Of a stretch of 64,000 nt of DNA, positions 23,866 through 32,739 are shown in pieces. Position numbers and translations under genes: made by a program. Positions within the stretch are counted from its first letter, which is position 1. The number at the start of each line of letters is the position of its first letter. Location: contig CAJUKV010000019.1 in the NCBI GenBank assembly GCA_910587305.1, forward strand, positions 1 to 64,000, read 5' to 3'. Source of the stretch: an uncultured Lachnospiraceae bacterium. Lineage in GTDB: Bacteria > Bacillota > Clostridia > Lachnospirales > Lachnospiraceae. The notes under the pieces are model-generated. The model was not told the DNA's origin and did no database searches. It worked only from the letters and a program-made list of their open reading frames with translations.

Positions 23866-24480
23866 ATGGTTAAGAATATGGTGAAAAATGTTGTGTTCGA
23901 TATTGGAAACGTGCTTGCAGGATTTACATGGCAGGAGTTTTACCGAAGCTTTGGTTTTTCGGAAGAGATTTACGAAAAACTCACGTCGGCTACGATTAAA
24001 AGTGTGTTTTGGAATGAGCTTGACAGGGGCGTGCTTACGGACGAGCAGCTTCTCGAGGGCTTTATCCGCAACGACCCTTCCATTGAAAAAGAAATCCGGG
24101 AAGTATTTCAAAACGTAGAAAAGATGATTTCCCGATACGATTACGCGATTCCGTGGATTCGGGAGTTAAAGGAGAAGGGGTACGGGGTATATGTCATCTC
24201 CAATTTTTCCCATAAGGCGTATGAAGAATGCGCGAAAGCCCTTGATTTCCTGAAAGAAGTGGACGGGAGAATTTTATCCTTTGAGGAAAAGCTGATTAAG
24301 CCCATGCCTGAGATTTACCGGCTCTTGCTTGAGCGTTATGGGCTTGAAGCGGAGGAATGTGTTTTTATTGACGATATGGACAGAAATGTGGAGGCGGCGG
24401 TGAAGGAGGGGATGAAAGGAATTGTTTTTCATACCCTTGCCCAGGTAAAAAAGGAATTGGAAGAAATTTTAACTTTTTAA
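23866..24480 (+). CDS. HAD-superfamily phosphatase (subfamily IA-like)
   Basis: 204 aa. Motif I VVFDIGNVLAGF with the nucleophile Asp, motif II VYVISNFS, motif III lysine in EKLIKPMPEIY, motif IV VFIDDMDRNVEAA. This is the YihX/epoxide-hydrolase-like HAD group, which dephosphorylates sugar phosphates such as alpha-glucose-1-phosphate. The exact substrate is not readable. GGGAG lies close to ATG 23866; ATG 23878 is an alternative. The gene begins nine bases after the LysR stop, so the two are likely cotranscribed. Confidence 0.85.
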   Translation: MVKNMVKNVVFDIGNVLAGFTWQEFYRSFGFSEEIYEKLTSATIKSVFWNELDRGVLTDEQLLEGFIRNDPSIEKEIREVFQNVEKMISRYDYAIPWIRELKEKGYGVYVISNFSHKAYEECAKALDFLKEVDGRILSFEEKLIKPMPEIYRLLLERYGLEAEECVFIDDMDRNVEAAVKEGMKGIVFHTLAQVKKELEEILTF

Positions 24481-24482
24481 GA

Positions 24483-25283
24483 ATGACCGGCGATAATACT
24501 GCATTGAATTTTGAGCAGTCATATTCCCAAGACGCAAAGGAAGGTATTGTAATAGAAAAGATGAATGAGGATTTTCTTCAGAGCGTTACGGATGTGCTGA
24601 AAAAGCGCGGAAAAATGCAAAAGCAGCTATTGATATGTCAATGGTCTATGCATATTTTGAAACAGGTCGATTGATTGCTGAAGAAGAATAGAACGGTTCA
24701 CAGAGAGCTGCCTATGGAAAACATTTAATTCCGGGACTTTCAAAATATCTGACAAAAATATGGGACAGGGATATTCTGATACAAACTTAAAACAGATGCG
24801 TAAATTTTATCAGGTCTACGCAAACGATCAAATTGGTCAGATGCTTTCTGACCAATCGCAAAACCTTCCCACGGTATCAACCGGAAGGAAATTTCCGTCA
24901 AAACATAGAAGGTATTTTATATCCGGACAGGAACGGATTATCCCGATTTCGGAATAACATTGATTTAGTGTTCTATAACCGCTTGTTACAATGCTTTGTT
25001 CTTTTCGATTTGAAACTCGGCGATTTGACGCATCAGGATTTGGGGCAGATGCAGATGTATGTTAATTATTATGACCGATACGAAAAAACGCCGGAGGAAA
25101 ATCCTACGGTGGGGATTTTTACTCTGTCAGGAGAAAAGCGATGCGCTTGTTGAACTGACGTTGCCGGAAAACGCTAATATTTATGCGTCAAAATATGAAC
25201 TGTATCTGCCGGACAAGATGCTGCTGCAGGAAAAGCTGAAACAGTGGACGCAGGAGGAAAATGGAAATGCCGATATGCCGTGA
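24483..25283 (+). pseudogene. Degraded YhcG/DUF1016-type PD-(D/E)XK nuclease gene
   Basis: Frames must be switched at least three times. The segments in order are SVTDVLKKRG near 24570, GSQRAAYGKHLIPGLSKYLT near 24700, the helix-rich region around 24800, NNIDLVFYNRLLQCFVLFDL followed by KLGDLTHQDLGQMQMYVNYY near 24955-25065 (the PD-(D/E)XK core: D of IDLVFY, then the DLK motif), and ELTLPENANIYASKYELYLP near 25155. This is the layout of DUF1016/YhcG proteins, presumed restriction-like or recombination nucleases. Clearly non-functional as it stands. Confidence 0.7.
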
Positions 25284-25334
25284 AGATTGCTTTTCATCTT
25301 TATATCCCCACATATTGCAAGCTGCATTTGCGAA

Positions 25335-25580
25335 CTATTGTTCATCTTTATTCAGTACGGAGGTATCGGAAGCCAGTGATTTTTTGCCGGTGAACTTACC
25401 GTAGAGCCAGATGTAAATCCATAAAAGAATCGGCAGCCCGATGGTCGCCACAAGGCATGCGGCAAACAGTCGGTCCGAACCGGGAAAATCTAAGAGAGAA
25501 ATCACCAGTGTGGCAACATATAAAAGAACAAGCAGTGCGATGCAGATAATGGCGGCAATTTGTTTGGGTTTTAGTTTCAT
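25335..25580 (-). CDS. Small two-helix membrane protein
   Basis: 81 aa. Helices at about 8-30 (IAAIICIALLVLLYVATLVI) and 40-62 (LFAACLVATIGLPILLWIYI), with a polar tail. GGAGCC lies before the ATG on this strand. It resembles small uncharacterised membrane proteins of Lachnospiraceae. Function unknown. Confidence 0.6.
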   Translation of the reverse strand: MKLKPKQIAAIICIALLVLLYVATLVISLLDFPGSDRLFAACLVATIGLPILLWIYIWLYGKFTGKKSLASDTSVLNKDEQ

Positions 25581-25687
25581 GGAAGGCTCCTTTGCGTGTT
25601 ATGGCTCGAACAAAAATATACGAGACTGTTAACATTATAGCATAGGATAAGAATTAATTTCATTAATTTTTCCATAAATATGAGTAG

Positions 25688-25705
25688 GGGGTGCGGACAT
25701 TTTCC
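25688..25705 (+). repeat. Solo copy of the IS3 end
   Basis: GGGGTGCGGACATTTTCC differs in one base from the end of the IS3 element at 27189-27206, in the same orientation. The kinase locus lies between the two copies. Confidence 0.55.
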
Positions 25706-25708
25706 ATA

Positions 25709-25924
25709 TTATGCAATACCATATTTTTTAAAAATACTATTCAAATCCTCTCGGCTGATTTTTCCTGCCAGATAATACGCTTTAACACTGGCTTCTATCG
25801 CTTCAAAAACAGTATCAAACATAAACCAGTCACCTGTATTATAATATTCCTGTAATTCCATAAAATCGCGTTGTAGCCCATCTGGCAAATCATCTCTTAA
25901 AATTATTTGTTCATCCACATACAT
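25709..25924 (-). CDS. Small acidic protein next to the HipA-like kinase
   Basis: 71 aa. DDLPDGLQRDFMELQEYYNT, AIEASVKAYYLAGKISREDL and a short end KKYGIA; helical, acidic and soluble. GGAGAGGTG precedes the ATG. It follows the kinase gene by 35 bp on the same strand, so the two form an operon. It may be an immunity or antitoxin-like partner, but it has no HTH and is not HipB. Family not recognised. Confidence 0.6.
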   Translation of the reverse strand: MYVDEQIILRDDLPDGLQRDFMELQEYYNTGDWFMFDTVFEAIEASVKAYYLAGKISREDLNSIFKKYGIA

Positions 25925-25959
25925 TATTTATCACCTCTCCTTTTACGGTTTCCCATAAA

Positions 25960-26874
25960 CTAATGTACACAATCATTCTTTATACATTCAAACAGTACTT
26001 TTTCATACCTGTATTGAATAATTGATGTAAAAAATCTCTTCTGTATTTCTGACAATATTGGTATCTCTTTTATCATTGCTTGTATCTTATCCATATTATT
26101 GCCTATTTGGGGTGTCAATCTATAAACAGCCTCTAAACATTCCGGATAATCCCTGCTTTCAATTATATGATATGGATTTACCCGTTTCCCATGTAATTCA
26201 AAGATACACCTGCGTGCTTTATACGCCTCTGCTTCCATTTTATTAGCATCATTCATTACGATTCCCATCTTTTCATCATCCCATTTGCTATTTAAACAAT
26301 TGCCATTATCATAAACAGGCGCAATCTCCTTCGAACCATCCTTTCTCAAGATGATTCCCCAATTGCTGTTATTACGATCTGTATTGCCAATCAGCGCATC
26401 TATTATAAACATATTCCAAAAATGCTCTCTTACTCCCGGAACATTTTGCAAAAACGGATGCTCCTGTATCGTCATCATAATTTCATACAAGTCTACGCCT
26501 ACACCATTTGTCTCATTACCATTTGAATCTAAAAAATGTGGTTCAAAAGTAACTTTTATTTTATCAAACTCATAGAGTTTATCTCCATCATGTAAAAAAT
26601 CTTCGCAGGCAACTACAATTTTGTTATTTCTGGTTCCTAAAATTGTATTGTGAACAGGCAAGCCAACTATCTCGTATATCTTTGAACCAATATATTCACA
26701 GACAGGACTATTCGAATAACTCAGATTAATATTTTTCATCTGCTGTTCTTTTAAATTTCCCGGAAATTTTAAAAGATAGTCTTTACCTTCATAAGTAATT
26801 CCCATTTTTCGACCGGCTGTTCCACCATACATTCTTTGATTCTGCTGAAAGTTATCAAAGCTTATTAATTCCAA
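25960..26874 (-). CDS. HipA/CtkA-like serine/threonine kinase
   Basis: 304 aa, shorter than HipA and near CtkA size. TTG start with GAGGTGAT five bases upstream. Kinase landmarks: GKDYLLKFPG (ATP-binding Lys), catalytic loop ALIGNTDRNNSNWGII with the Asp, and the metal-binding APVYDNG. No N-terminal HipA subdomain. HipA-type kinases of toxin-antitoxin systems phosphorylate tRNA synthetases or translation factors, and CtkA-like ones act on other targets; the substrate here is unknown. The small downstream protein is the likely partner. Confidence 0.75.
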   Translation of the reverse strand: MELISFDNFQQNQRMYGGTAGRKMGITYEGKDYLLKFPGNLKEQQMKNINLSYSNSPVCEYIGSKIYEIVGLPVHNTILGTRNNKIVVACEDFLHDGDKLYEFDKIKVTFEPHFLDSNGNETNGVGVDLYEIMMTIQEHPFLQNVPGVREHFWNMFIIDALIGNTDRNNSNWGIILRKDGSKEIAPVYDNGNCLNSKWDDEKMGIVMNDANKMEAEAYKARRCIFELHGKRVNPYHIIESRDYPECLEAVYRLTPQIGNNMDKIQAMIKEIPILSEIQKRFFTSIIQYRYEKVLFECIKNDCVH

Positions 26875-26879
26875 AATAT

Positions 26880-27182
26880 CACCTCATCTCTATTTTTTTC
26901 AATATCTATACAATTTTCTTTTTGAAGTTTTTCATCAATTACTTTTTTAACATCTTCATCTGTCAACAAATATTTTAAATCATCTATTTTTAGAATAGCT
27001 AACTATTATGGTCTTAAATAACATTGATTATACTTTCTGGTAAAAGTTGCCGTATCTCCTCCAAAAACTCTTTCCAGGCATAAAATTGCGGGCTAAACCC
27101 TATTTTCACAATATCAAATGCATTCTCTGAAACGGGAATTGCTATTTTAGGAAAAAAACAGTTTTCAGTATCTGCCCATCAT
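26880..27182 (-). pseudogene. Gene remnants upstream of the kinase
   Basis: Minus strand: one fragment reads DGQILKTVFF, then after a slip in a T7 run PKIAIPVSENAFDIVKIGFS and PQFYAWKEFLEEIRQLLPES to a stop near 27014. A second fragment reads IDDLKYLLTDEDVKKVIDEK and runs into the kinase start. Probably the C-terminal ends of one or two genes cut by the IS insertion. Families unknown. Confidence 0.45.
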
Positions 27183-27188
27183 GAAATT

Positions 27189-28150
27189 GGGGTGCGAACA
27201 TTTTCCTGGACTGGTTAAGCCACCAATCCAAGGCTCTGTCTGTACTCCCTTGGGCTCATATTTCCAAGTGATATTTTGATTCTCTTTTCGTTATACCATA
27301 TCAGATATTCATTCAGTATGTCAATGAATTCCCGGATGCTGACGCCTGCCCAGTCCCTATTATAAAACATTTCGTTTTTGAGACGTCCAAACAGTCCCTC
27401 ACAGGCAGAATTGTCAGGAGAACATCCTTTCTTTGACATAGAGCGTTCAAGCCCGGCCTGTTCCATCCGGCTGATCCAGCCCGGCCAGCGATAATGGCAT
27501 CCCCTGTCCGAATGGATCAGGGGGTGCCCACCTTTCTCCAGACCGGATATTGCTTGGTCGAGCATACGGTTTACCAAGGCAGCATCCGGGCTTGTTCCAA
27601 TTGTCCAACAGGGAACCATGCCGTCAAAACAGTCTACGATTGGTGAAAGGTAGAGTTTTCCCGCAGGCAGGGCAAATTCGGTAATGTCCGTGAGCCATTT
27701 TTCGTTTGGCCTGTCTGCATGGAAGTCCCTTTCCAGCGCATTGGGTACGGAAGGGGAGATTTCTCCCTGATAAGAGCTGTACTTTCGCCGTCTTTTGGTC
27801 TTTACCCCAAGACATTCCTCCTGCATGAGCCGCCGGACCACTTTTTCAGAAAGGGTAATCCCTTCCCGCTTTAGAAGGCCATGGATTCGCCGGTATCCGT
27901 AGCGTCCCGCATTTTCATGGAATAATTCTGTGTTCTTCCTGCGGACGCTGCTGTATTTATCTTCCTGGCGTGAAACTGCCTTCTGGTAATAATAACTGCT
28001 TTTGGAAAGAGAAACCCTCTTCAAAAGGGATGGCAGTGGGTATTTATCTTTCAGGGCATCGACGCTCACTGCCTTTTCCCTGTTTTCCAGGGCACTCTGG
28101 TCGAGCCTCCGGAAATATCGGGAATCAGATTATCCCAATAGAAGCTTTTA
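27189..28150 (-). mobile_element. Truncated IS3-family insertion sequence
   Basis: Contains an intact orfB (27215-28069) but the orfA part is reduced to about 80 bp, and no left terminal inverted repeat is visible. The right end GGGGTGCGAACATTTTCC (27189-27206) is present and duplicated at 25688. The element is probably immobile unless helped in trans. Confidence 0.75.
27215..28069 (-). CDS. IS3-family transposase OrfB (rve integrase)
   Basis: 284 aa. N-terminal HTH_21 region NAGRYGYRRIHGLLKREGIT, integrase core with NEKWLTDITEF (first Asp), SPIVDCFDGMV (second Asp region), HSDRGCHY and the third acidic residue in NSACEGLFGRLKNEMFY. It begins with GTG in a frame open further upstream (SALENREKAVSVDA), as expected for a product normally made by -1 frameshift from orfA. 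orfA is missing, so this orfB is orphaned. Confidence 0.85.
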   Translation of the reverse strand: MSVDALKDKYPLPSLLKRVSLSKSSYYYQKAVSRQEDKYSSVRRKNTELFHENAGRYGYRRIHGLLKREGITLSEKVVRRLMQEECLGVKTKRRRKYSSYQGEISPSVPNALERDFHADRPNEKWLTDITEFALPAGKLYLSPIVDCFDGMVPCWTIGTSPDAALVNRMLDQAISGLEKGGHPLIHSDRGCHYRWPGWISRMEQAGLERSMSKKGCSPDNSACEGLFGRLKNEMFYNRDWAGVSIREFIDILNEYLIWYNEKRIKISLGNMSPREYRQSLGLVA

Positions 28151-28219
28151 TCTGCATCAGGCACTGTAATGTTTCAAAACGCCAATTTGAAGGCGGCTCC
28201 CTTGAAATGCTTTTTCCCT

Positions 28220-29011
28220 CTATTTTCTGTTTTCTTCTATCCATTCCACGGCAAAATCTACCAGTTCCCTTTGACGCATCATAGAAAGAACGCCGTTTCC
28301 CAAAGGTACATGACGCACCTTCCCTGTTCTCTCAAAGGCTTCTCCAATTGCCGGAAAATCTTCTCCGTCTACAGCCAATGTCTCATAGGATTTCCAAATC
28401 CGCTGTCCGTTAAGCCGTATGGCGCTGCTTTCTATAACCGTATGCTTGTTAGGATATTCGGCTCTTACATCCGCTAAATGAAGGGAAGTATTTTTGTCAT
28501 AACCAACGCCAATCAGCAAAACATATCCATTGAGTTCATACAGTCTGCCGATAGGCGAGCTGTCTCCAAAAATATCGGACAGGTCATGGTTTTCTGTCAG
28601 ATACCGTGCATAACGTCCCCATGCCGCTACCGACCTTGCAGGGTGATCGCTTCTAAGTGTCCCCGGCCACTGCCGGAACATTTCCGACACTGCGCCCATC
28701 GTATTTGTGGGTGTAATCCGCTTGTCATAAGCAGGTATGTATTTACGTATGACAGGATGCCATTCCTCTGGCTCCTGCCAGTAAACGCCCGCTGCAGGAT
28801 CTAAATTCTTCCATGACTGTGTCGGCATCATAATCGTACCTTCATCGCCAACGCTCTCAAGCAACGCTTCAATGACCGACTGTGCGCCGCCGCACACATA
28901 ACCCAGGCTGCCGAGCGATGTATGCACCATAACGGCCTGCCCTTTTTGCAGGCCAATATCCTTTAAAGCAGTTTTGATATCGTCCGGAGTTACCAGCTTT
29001 CTTTTTTCCAT
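28220..29011 (-). CDS. AAC(3)-fold N-acetyltransferase
   Basis: 263 aa, start at 29011 chosen for GGGGG five bases upstream; the longer frame would translate a family A repeat. The family signature is complete: GQAVMVHTSLGSLGYVCGGA near 25, GTIMMPTQSW near 60, RSDHPARSVAAWGRYARYLT near 125, the SPIGRLYEL block and LLIGVGYDKNTSLHLADVRA. Proteins of this fold acetylate the 3-amino group of aminoglycosides, but many chromosomal members (YokD/BltA-like) have other or unknown substrates. A resistance role should not be assumed. Confidence 0.85.
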   Translation of the reverse strand: MEKRKLVTPDDIKTALKDIGLQKGQAVMVHTSLGSLGYVCGGAQSVIEALLESVGDEGTIMMPTQSWKNLDPAAGVYWQEPEEWHPVIRKYIPAYDKRITPTNTMGAVSEMFRQWPGTLRSDHPARSVAAWGRYARYLTENHDLSDIFGDSSPIGRLYELNGYVLLIGVGYDKNTSLHLADVRAEYPNKHTVIESSAIRLNGQRIWKSYETLAVDGEDFPAIGEAFERTGKVRHVPLGNGVLSMMRQRELVDFAVEWIEENRK

Positions 29012-29014
29012 TTT

Positions 29015-29062
29015 CATCCCCCATTCTTGCCGGCATCCCTCAAATTTGGGCGCAGGCACATA
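29015..29062 (-). repeat. Family A repeat, copy 6
   Basis: On the minus strand ATGTGCCTGCGCCCAAATTT, GAGGGATGCCGGCAAGAATG, GGGG; it sits directly before the acetyltransferase start, again on the gene strand. Confidence 0.75.
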
Positions 29063-29235
29063 TTTTTTCTTTCATCCGGTTCATAGCGGTTGTAAAAATA
29101 ATAGAACGAACTATGACAAATGGCAAAGGTTAAACGCGTAACCTTTAACAAAATTTCACCTCGTTTTTTGTGCATTTTTATCTTTGCAGTCTACATTTAT
29201 TTTTTGAATTAGTACTATTTTCAGAAATGAATCTG

Positions 29236-29244
29236 TGATATAAT
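29236..29244 (+). promoter_or_regulatory. Extended -10 element before the mannosidase gene
   Basis: TGATATAAT at 29236-29244, 43 bp before the start codon. No good -35 box at the usual distance. Confidence 0.4.
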
Positions 29245-29286
29245 GAGCTGGAAAACATTAATTTAATTAAATGAAAGGGTAAAAAC

Positions 29287-31854
29287 ATGTTAAAAAACAG
29301 CTTAAACGGGATTTGGAATTTGCAGATTATCGGAAAAGATTCCTCTCTTGTGCCTGGGGAAGGTATAAGTGCAAAGATTCCCGGATCGGTTTACGGTGCG
29401 CTGCTTGAAAAGGAGCTGATACCGGATCCGTTCTATCGGGATAACGAGTTGCAGGTGCTTCCTCTTATGGAAAATGATTTCTGTTATACGACAGATTTTA
29501 AGGTGACGGAGCAGATGCTTGCCTGCGACGCTTTGCTGCTGCGCTTTGAGGGGATAGATACGCTTGCGGATATCTATTTAAACGGCGAGCAGATTGGCTG
29601 TGCCTACAATATGCACAGGATTTGGGAGTTTAATCTGCTTGAATCAGGCAGCGTCAGGGAAGGAGACAATCAGTTAAAGGTAGTGCTTCATTCTCCCACA
29701 AAGTATATCAGGGAAGAAAATGAGAAGACGCCCGTGCTGGGTTCTCAGGATGCAATGGTGGGTTTTGCACATTTGCGAAAGGCTCATTGTATGTTCGGCT
29801 GGGATTGGGGCCCGAGACTGCCTGACGCCGGTATTTTCAGGGACGTAACGCTCCTTGGCATTAAAAAGAGCCGTCTGGATTCGGTTTACATAACACAGAT
29901 ACATGAGGATGGTCAGGTGACCCTTGATTTTGACATTGCCCTTGAGCTTTTTGGCAATAAGGAAAATGGCTTCTTTGACGATTCGGGCAGGATTCAAATC
30001 ACGGTGACGGACCCTGACGGTCAGGTACTGACTACCGGAGACGGTGCGCAGGGCAGCCTGGCAGATGCGGCGAAAGGTCCGGAGAGCCGTGCGGCGGGCG
30101 GCGCGGTCTGCGGCCGGGGAAACGCAGATGGGGAAGATGTGGACTACAGGCTTGTGGTCAAAAATCCCAAGCTCTGGTGGCCCCACGGCTATGGGGAGCA
30201 GCCTCTTTACCAGGTGAAGGTTTCCCTTCTTGATGAGGACGGGTGCGAGCTGGATGTGTGGGAGAGGAAGATTGGCCTGCGCACTATGACGGTGAACACG
30301 GATAAGGACGAATGGGGGAACTGCTTTGCCCATGAAGTAAACGGCGTGAAAGTATTTGCCATGGGCGCGGATTATATTCCGGAAGACAATCTCCTTGGCC
30401 GTATCAATAAAGAACGGACAAGAAGGCTGCTTGAGGATGCGGTTCTGGCAAACCATAACTGTATCCGCGTATGGGGCGGCGGTTATTATCCCGACGATTA
30501 TTTCTTTGACATTTGCGATGAGCTGGGGCTGGTGGTATGGCAGGATTTCATGTATGCCTGCGCATCCTATGAGCTTGACGATGCGTTTGAAGCGAACATT
30601 ACTCAGGAAACCATAGAAAATGTCAGGAGAATCCGTCACCATGCCTGTCTGGGACTGTGGTGCGGCAACAATGAAATCGAGACCCAGATTGAATTTTGGA
30701 AAACTTCGGAAAAGCAGAAATACGATTATATAAAATTGTATGAATATATTATCCCTAAGATTGTGAAGGAAGAAGATCCGAACGCCTTTTACTGGCCTTC
30801 TTCCCCGTCCTCAGGAGGAAATTTTGAAAATTCCTGGTCGGAAGATCAGGGGGACATGCATTATTGGGATGTATGGCATGGAAATAAGCCTTTTACGGAA
30901 TACCGGAAGTTCCATTTCAGATATCTGTCCGAGTTTGGCTTCCAGTCCTTCCCAAGCTTAAAAACAGTGGAAAGCTTTACGCTGCCGGAGGACAGGAACA
31001 TCTTCTCAAGGGTAATGGAAATGCACCAGAGAAACCGGGCGGCTAACGGCAAGATTTTGAATTATCTTTCGGCTACCTATTTGTATCCTAAGGATTTTGA
31101 CCATTTATTGTATGCGTCGCAGCTTCTTCAGGCGGACGCTATCCGCTACGGGGTGGAGCATTTCAGACGTTACAGGGGCAGATGCATGGGAACGGTTGTC
31201 TGGCAGCTGAACGATATCTGGCCGGTAGCATCCTGGGCAAGTATCGACTATTATGGGAGATGGAAAGCCCTTCACTATGCGGAGAAGAAAATGTTTGCGC
31301 CTGTTATGATTTCCTGCGAGGAGACAGGGGAGCTGAGCGAGCGCCCTTTCTGTATTCAGGAGCCTGCGCCTATTGAAAAGAGCGCGCGGCTGCATGTTGC
31401 AAATGAAACCATGGAGGAGGTTACCGGCACGGTTTCCTGGAGCCTTAGAAGGCCGGACAGCAGCATTTTGGAAGAAGGATCTCAGAAGGTGACGGTTCCC
31501 GCCCTTGACGGCGTTTGGCTTGAAAAAATGGATTTTGGCGCTTATGAGGAGAGGGAAATACATTTAACATATAGCTTTTCCGTGGACGGTCAGGTTGTTT
31601 CCGAAAATTCCTGTTTGTTTACGGCGCCCAAGCATTATTTCTTTGCGGATCCGAAACTGCGCTGCGAAAGGAAAGGGGATCAGATTATCGTACATGCAGA
31701 CGCTTACGCGAAGAACGTGGAAATTATCGCAGAGGATGGAGATTTATGGCTCTCTGACAACTTCTTCGATATGGAAGCGGGAGAGTATGCGGTTTCCATT
31801 ATAAGAGGGGATGCAAAGAGCGTTACCTGTCGGTCCGTATTTGACATCGCCTGA
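29287..31854 (+). CDS. Beta-mannosidase (GH2)
   Basis: 855 aa. GH2 layout: N-terminal sugar-binding jelly roll (IPGSVYGALLEKELIPDPFY, LLRFEGIDTLADIYLNG, FGWDWGPRLPDAGIF), Ig-like domain, then the TIM barrel with IRVWGGGYYPDDYFFDICDE, the acid/base Glu in LGLWCGNNEIE (about 462) and the nucleophile Glu in LSEFGFQSFP (about 548). WGPRLPDAG and WCGNNE are typical of beta-mannosidases. No signal peptide, so cytoplasmic hydrolysis of beta-mannosides such as mannobiose. A low-complexity stretch near 240-275 (AAKGPESRAAGGAVCGRGNA) looks like an insertion relative to the family. Confidence 0.9.
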   Translation: MLKNSLNGIWNLQIIGKDSSLVPGEGISAKIPGSVYGALLEKELIPDPFYRDNELQVLPLMENDFCYTTDFKVTEQMLACDALLLRFEGIDTLADIYLNGEQIGCAYNMHRIWEFNLLESGSVREGDNQLKVVLHSPTKYIREENEKTPVLGSQDAMVGFAHLRKAHCMFGWDWGPRLPDAGIFRDVTLLGIKKSRLDSVYITQIHEDGQVTLDFDIALELFGNKENGFFDDSGRIQITVTDPDGQVLTTGDGAQGSLADAAKGPESRAAGGAVCGRGNADGEDVDYRLVVKNPKLWWPHGYGEQPLYQVKVSLLDEDGCELDVWERKIGLRTMTVNTDKDEWGNCFAHEVNGVKVFAMGADYIPEDNLLGRINKERTRRLLEDAVLANHNCIRVWGGGYYPDDYFFDICDELGLVVWQDFMYACASYELDDAFEANITQETIENVRRIRHHACLGLWCGNNEIETQIEFWKTSEKQKYDYIKLYEYIIPKIVKEEDPNAFYWPSSPSSGGNFENSWSEDQGDMHYWDVWHGNKPFTEYRKFHFRYLSEFGFQSFPSLKTVESFTLPEDRNIFSRVMEMHQRNRAANGKILNYLSATYLYPKDFDHLLYASQLLQADAIRYGVEHFRRYRGRCMGTVVWQLNDIWPVASWASIDYYGRWKALHYAEKKMFAPVMISCEETGELSERPFCIQEPAPIEKSARLHVANETMEEVTGTVSWSLRRPDSSILEEGSQKVTVPALDGVWLEKMDFGAYEEREIHLTYSFSVDGQVVSENSCLFTAPKHYFFADPKLRCERKGDQIIVHADAYAKNVEIIAEDGDLWLSDNFFDMEAGEYAVSIIRGDAKSVTCRSVFDIA

Positions 31855-32373
31855 TCCTGATAAAACGGAATGGGGCGGCAGTCCATTGTCATTAAGTTAA
31901 CGGCTGCGGACGCCGGGAGGAAAATAAAATTCTCCGTCGCCGCGCTCTCGCTCCGAAAAAAGCGTAGCGGACACTAGGTTCGTGAAGTACCTCACCAAGT
32001 GCCGACGCTTTTTAAGGGGCTCCTTGAGAATTTTATTTTCCTCCCGGCTGGTTTTGGCGCTAAACTTAATGACATTGGGCGGCAGTCCCGGCTGGTTTTG
32101 GCGCTAAACGTAATGACATTGGGTAGCGTTCCTGGCTTCGGGTAAACTGTTACTACAGGATGCCTGATTTGCCCCTGGCGTAGAACATTCTACCGCGGCT
32201 TATTTGGGGTAGTCTGATAAAAAGAAAAAATTTCATGACAGTAGTTTTCAAGAACCGGAGCCAGGCTGTTATCAATTTCATGCCGGCTCCGGTTAATATT
32301 ATTCAGCCGGACAGAGGGTGTACTTTTTCCAATAACCTTTTTCCAAAGGCAGCTATCCGCCAGGGCAGAGGCA
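31855..32373. other. Gap filled by family G palindromes
   Basis: No convincing gene. A composite inverted-repeat element lies at 31882-32127 (separate entry). The remainder (32128-32373) carries a short minus-strand frame without start signals and is probably non-coding. Confidence 0.5.
31882..32127. repeat. Family G: MITE-like palindromic element
   Basis: Inverted ends: CATTGTCATTAAGTTAACGG on the left and its counterpart ACTTAATGACATTG on the right (32071-32083), with an inner perfect pair GGGAGGAAAATAAAATTCTC / GAGAATTTTATTTTCCTCCC. A second partial unit (GGCTGGTTTTGGCGCTAAAC then GTAATGACATTGGG) follows at 32090-32124. Related sequence occurs at 32817 and 52478. Confidence 0.8.
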
Positions 32374-32739
32374 TTACTCACGAAGAGTATGACGTTTGAT
32401 GGCCTCAAAGCTTTCCTTGCTGATTACATGTTCGATTTTACAGGCGTCCTTTGCGGCGACAGCTTCATCCACGCCAAGACGGGTCAGCCATGCGGTGAGT
32501 AATTCATGGCGCTCATAAATCATTTCCGCAATTTCCCTGCCGGATTCGGTTAAATAAATGAACCCTTCTCGGGTAACAGTGATGTGCTCTTTTTCCCGTA
32601 GATTTTTCATGGCGACGCTGACACTGGATTTTTTAAACCCCAGCTCTTCGGCAATGTCCACGGAACGGACGACGGGTTTCTTTTTGCTTAGGATTAAGAT
32701 TGTTTCCAGATAATTTTCTGACGATTCGTTAGTATGCAT
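32374..32739 (-). CDS. DtxR/MntR-family metal-responsive regulator
   Basis: 121 aa. N-terminal winged helix (NYLETILILSKKKPVVRSVD, IAEELGFKKSSVSVAMKNLR) and the short metal-binding dimerisation domain (IAEMIYERHELLTAWLTRLG, AKDACKIEHVISKESFEAIK). It lacks the SH3-like third domain, so it is MntR-sized. GAGGAAA precedes the ATG. Divergent from feoA 430 bp away; it most likely represses the ferrous iron uptake genes when Fe2+ is plentiful. Confidence 0.85.
   Translation of the reverse strand: MHTNESSENYLETILILSKKKPVVRSVDIAEELGFKKSSVSVAMKNLREKEHITVTREGFIYLTESGREIAEMIYERHELLTAWLTRLGVDEAVAAKDACKIEHVISKESFEAIKRHTLRE

Noticed and set aside
28220..29011. Call as an acquired aminoglycoside resistance gene
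   Set aside because: The fold is AAC(3)-like, but chromosomal members often have other substrates, and the family A repeat before it argues for long residence in this genome.
29674..30642. 322-aa antisense frame inside the beta-mannosidase gene
   Set aside because: Shadow frame; the plus strand carries all GH2 catalytic motifs.
32190..32408. 72-aa minus-strand frame overlapping the end of the DtxR-type gene
   Set aside because: No ribosome binding site, overlaps the regulator in another frame and shows no domain.
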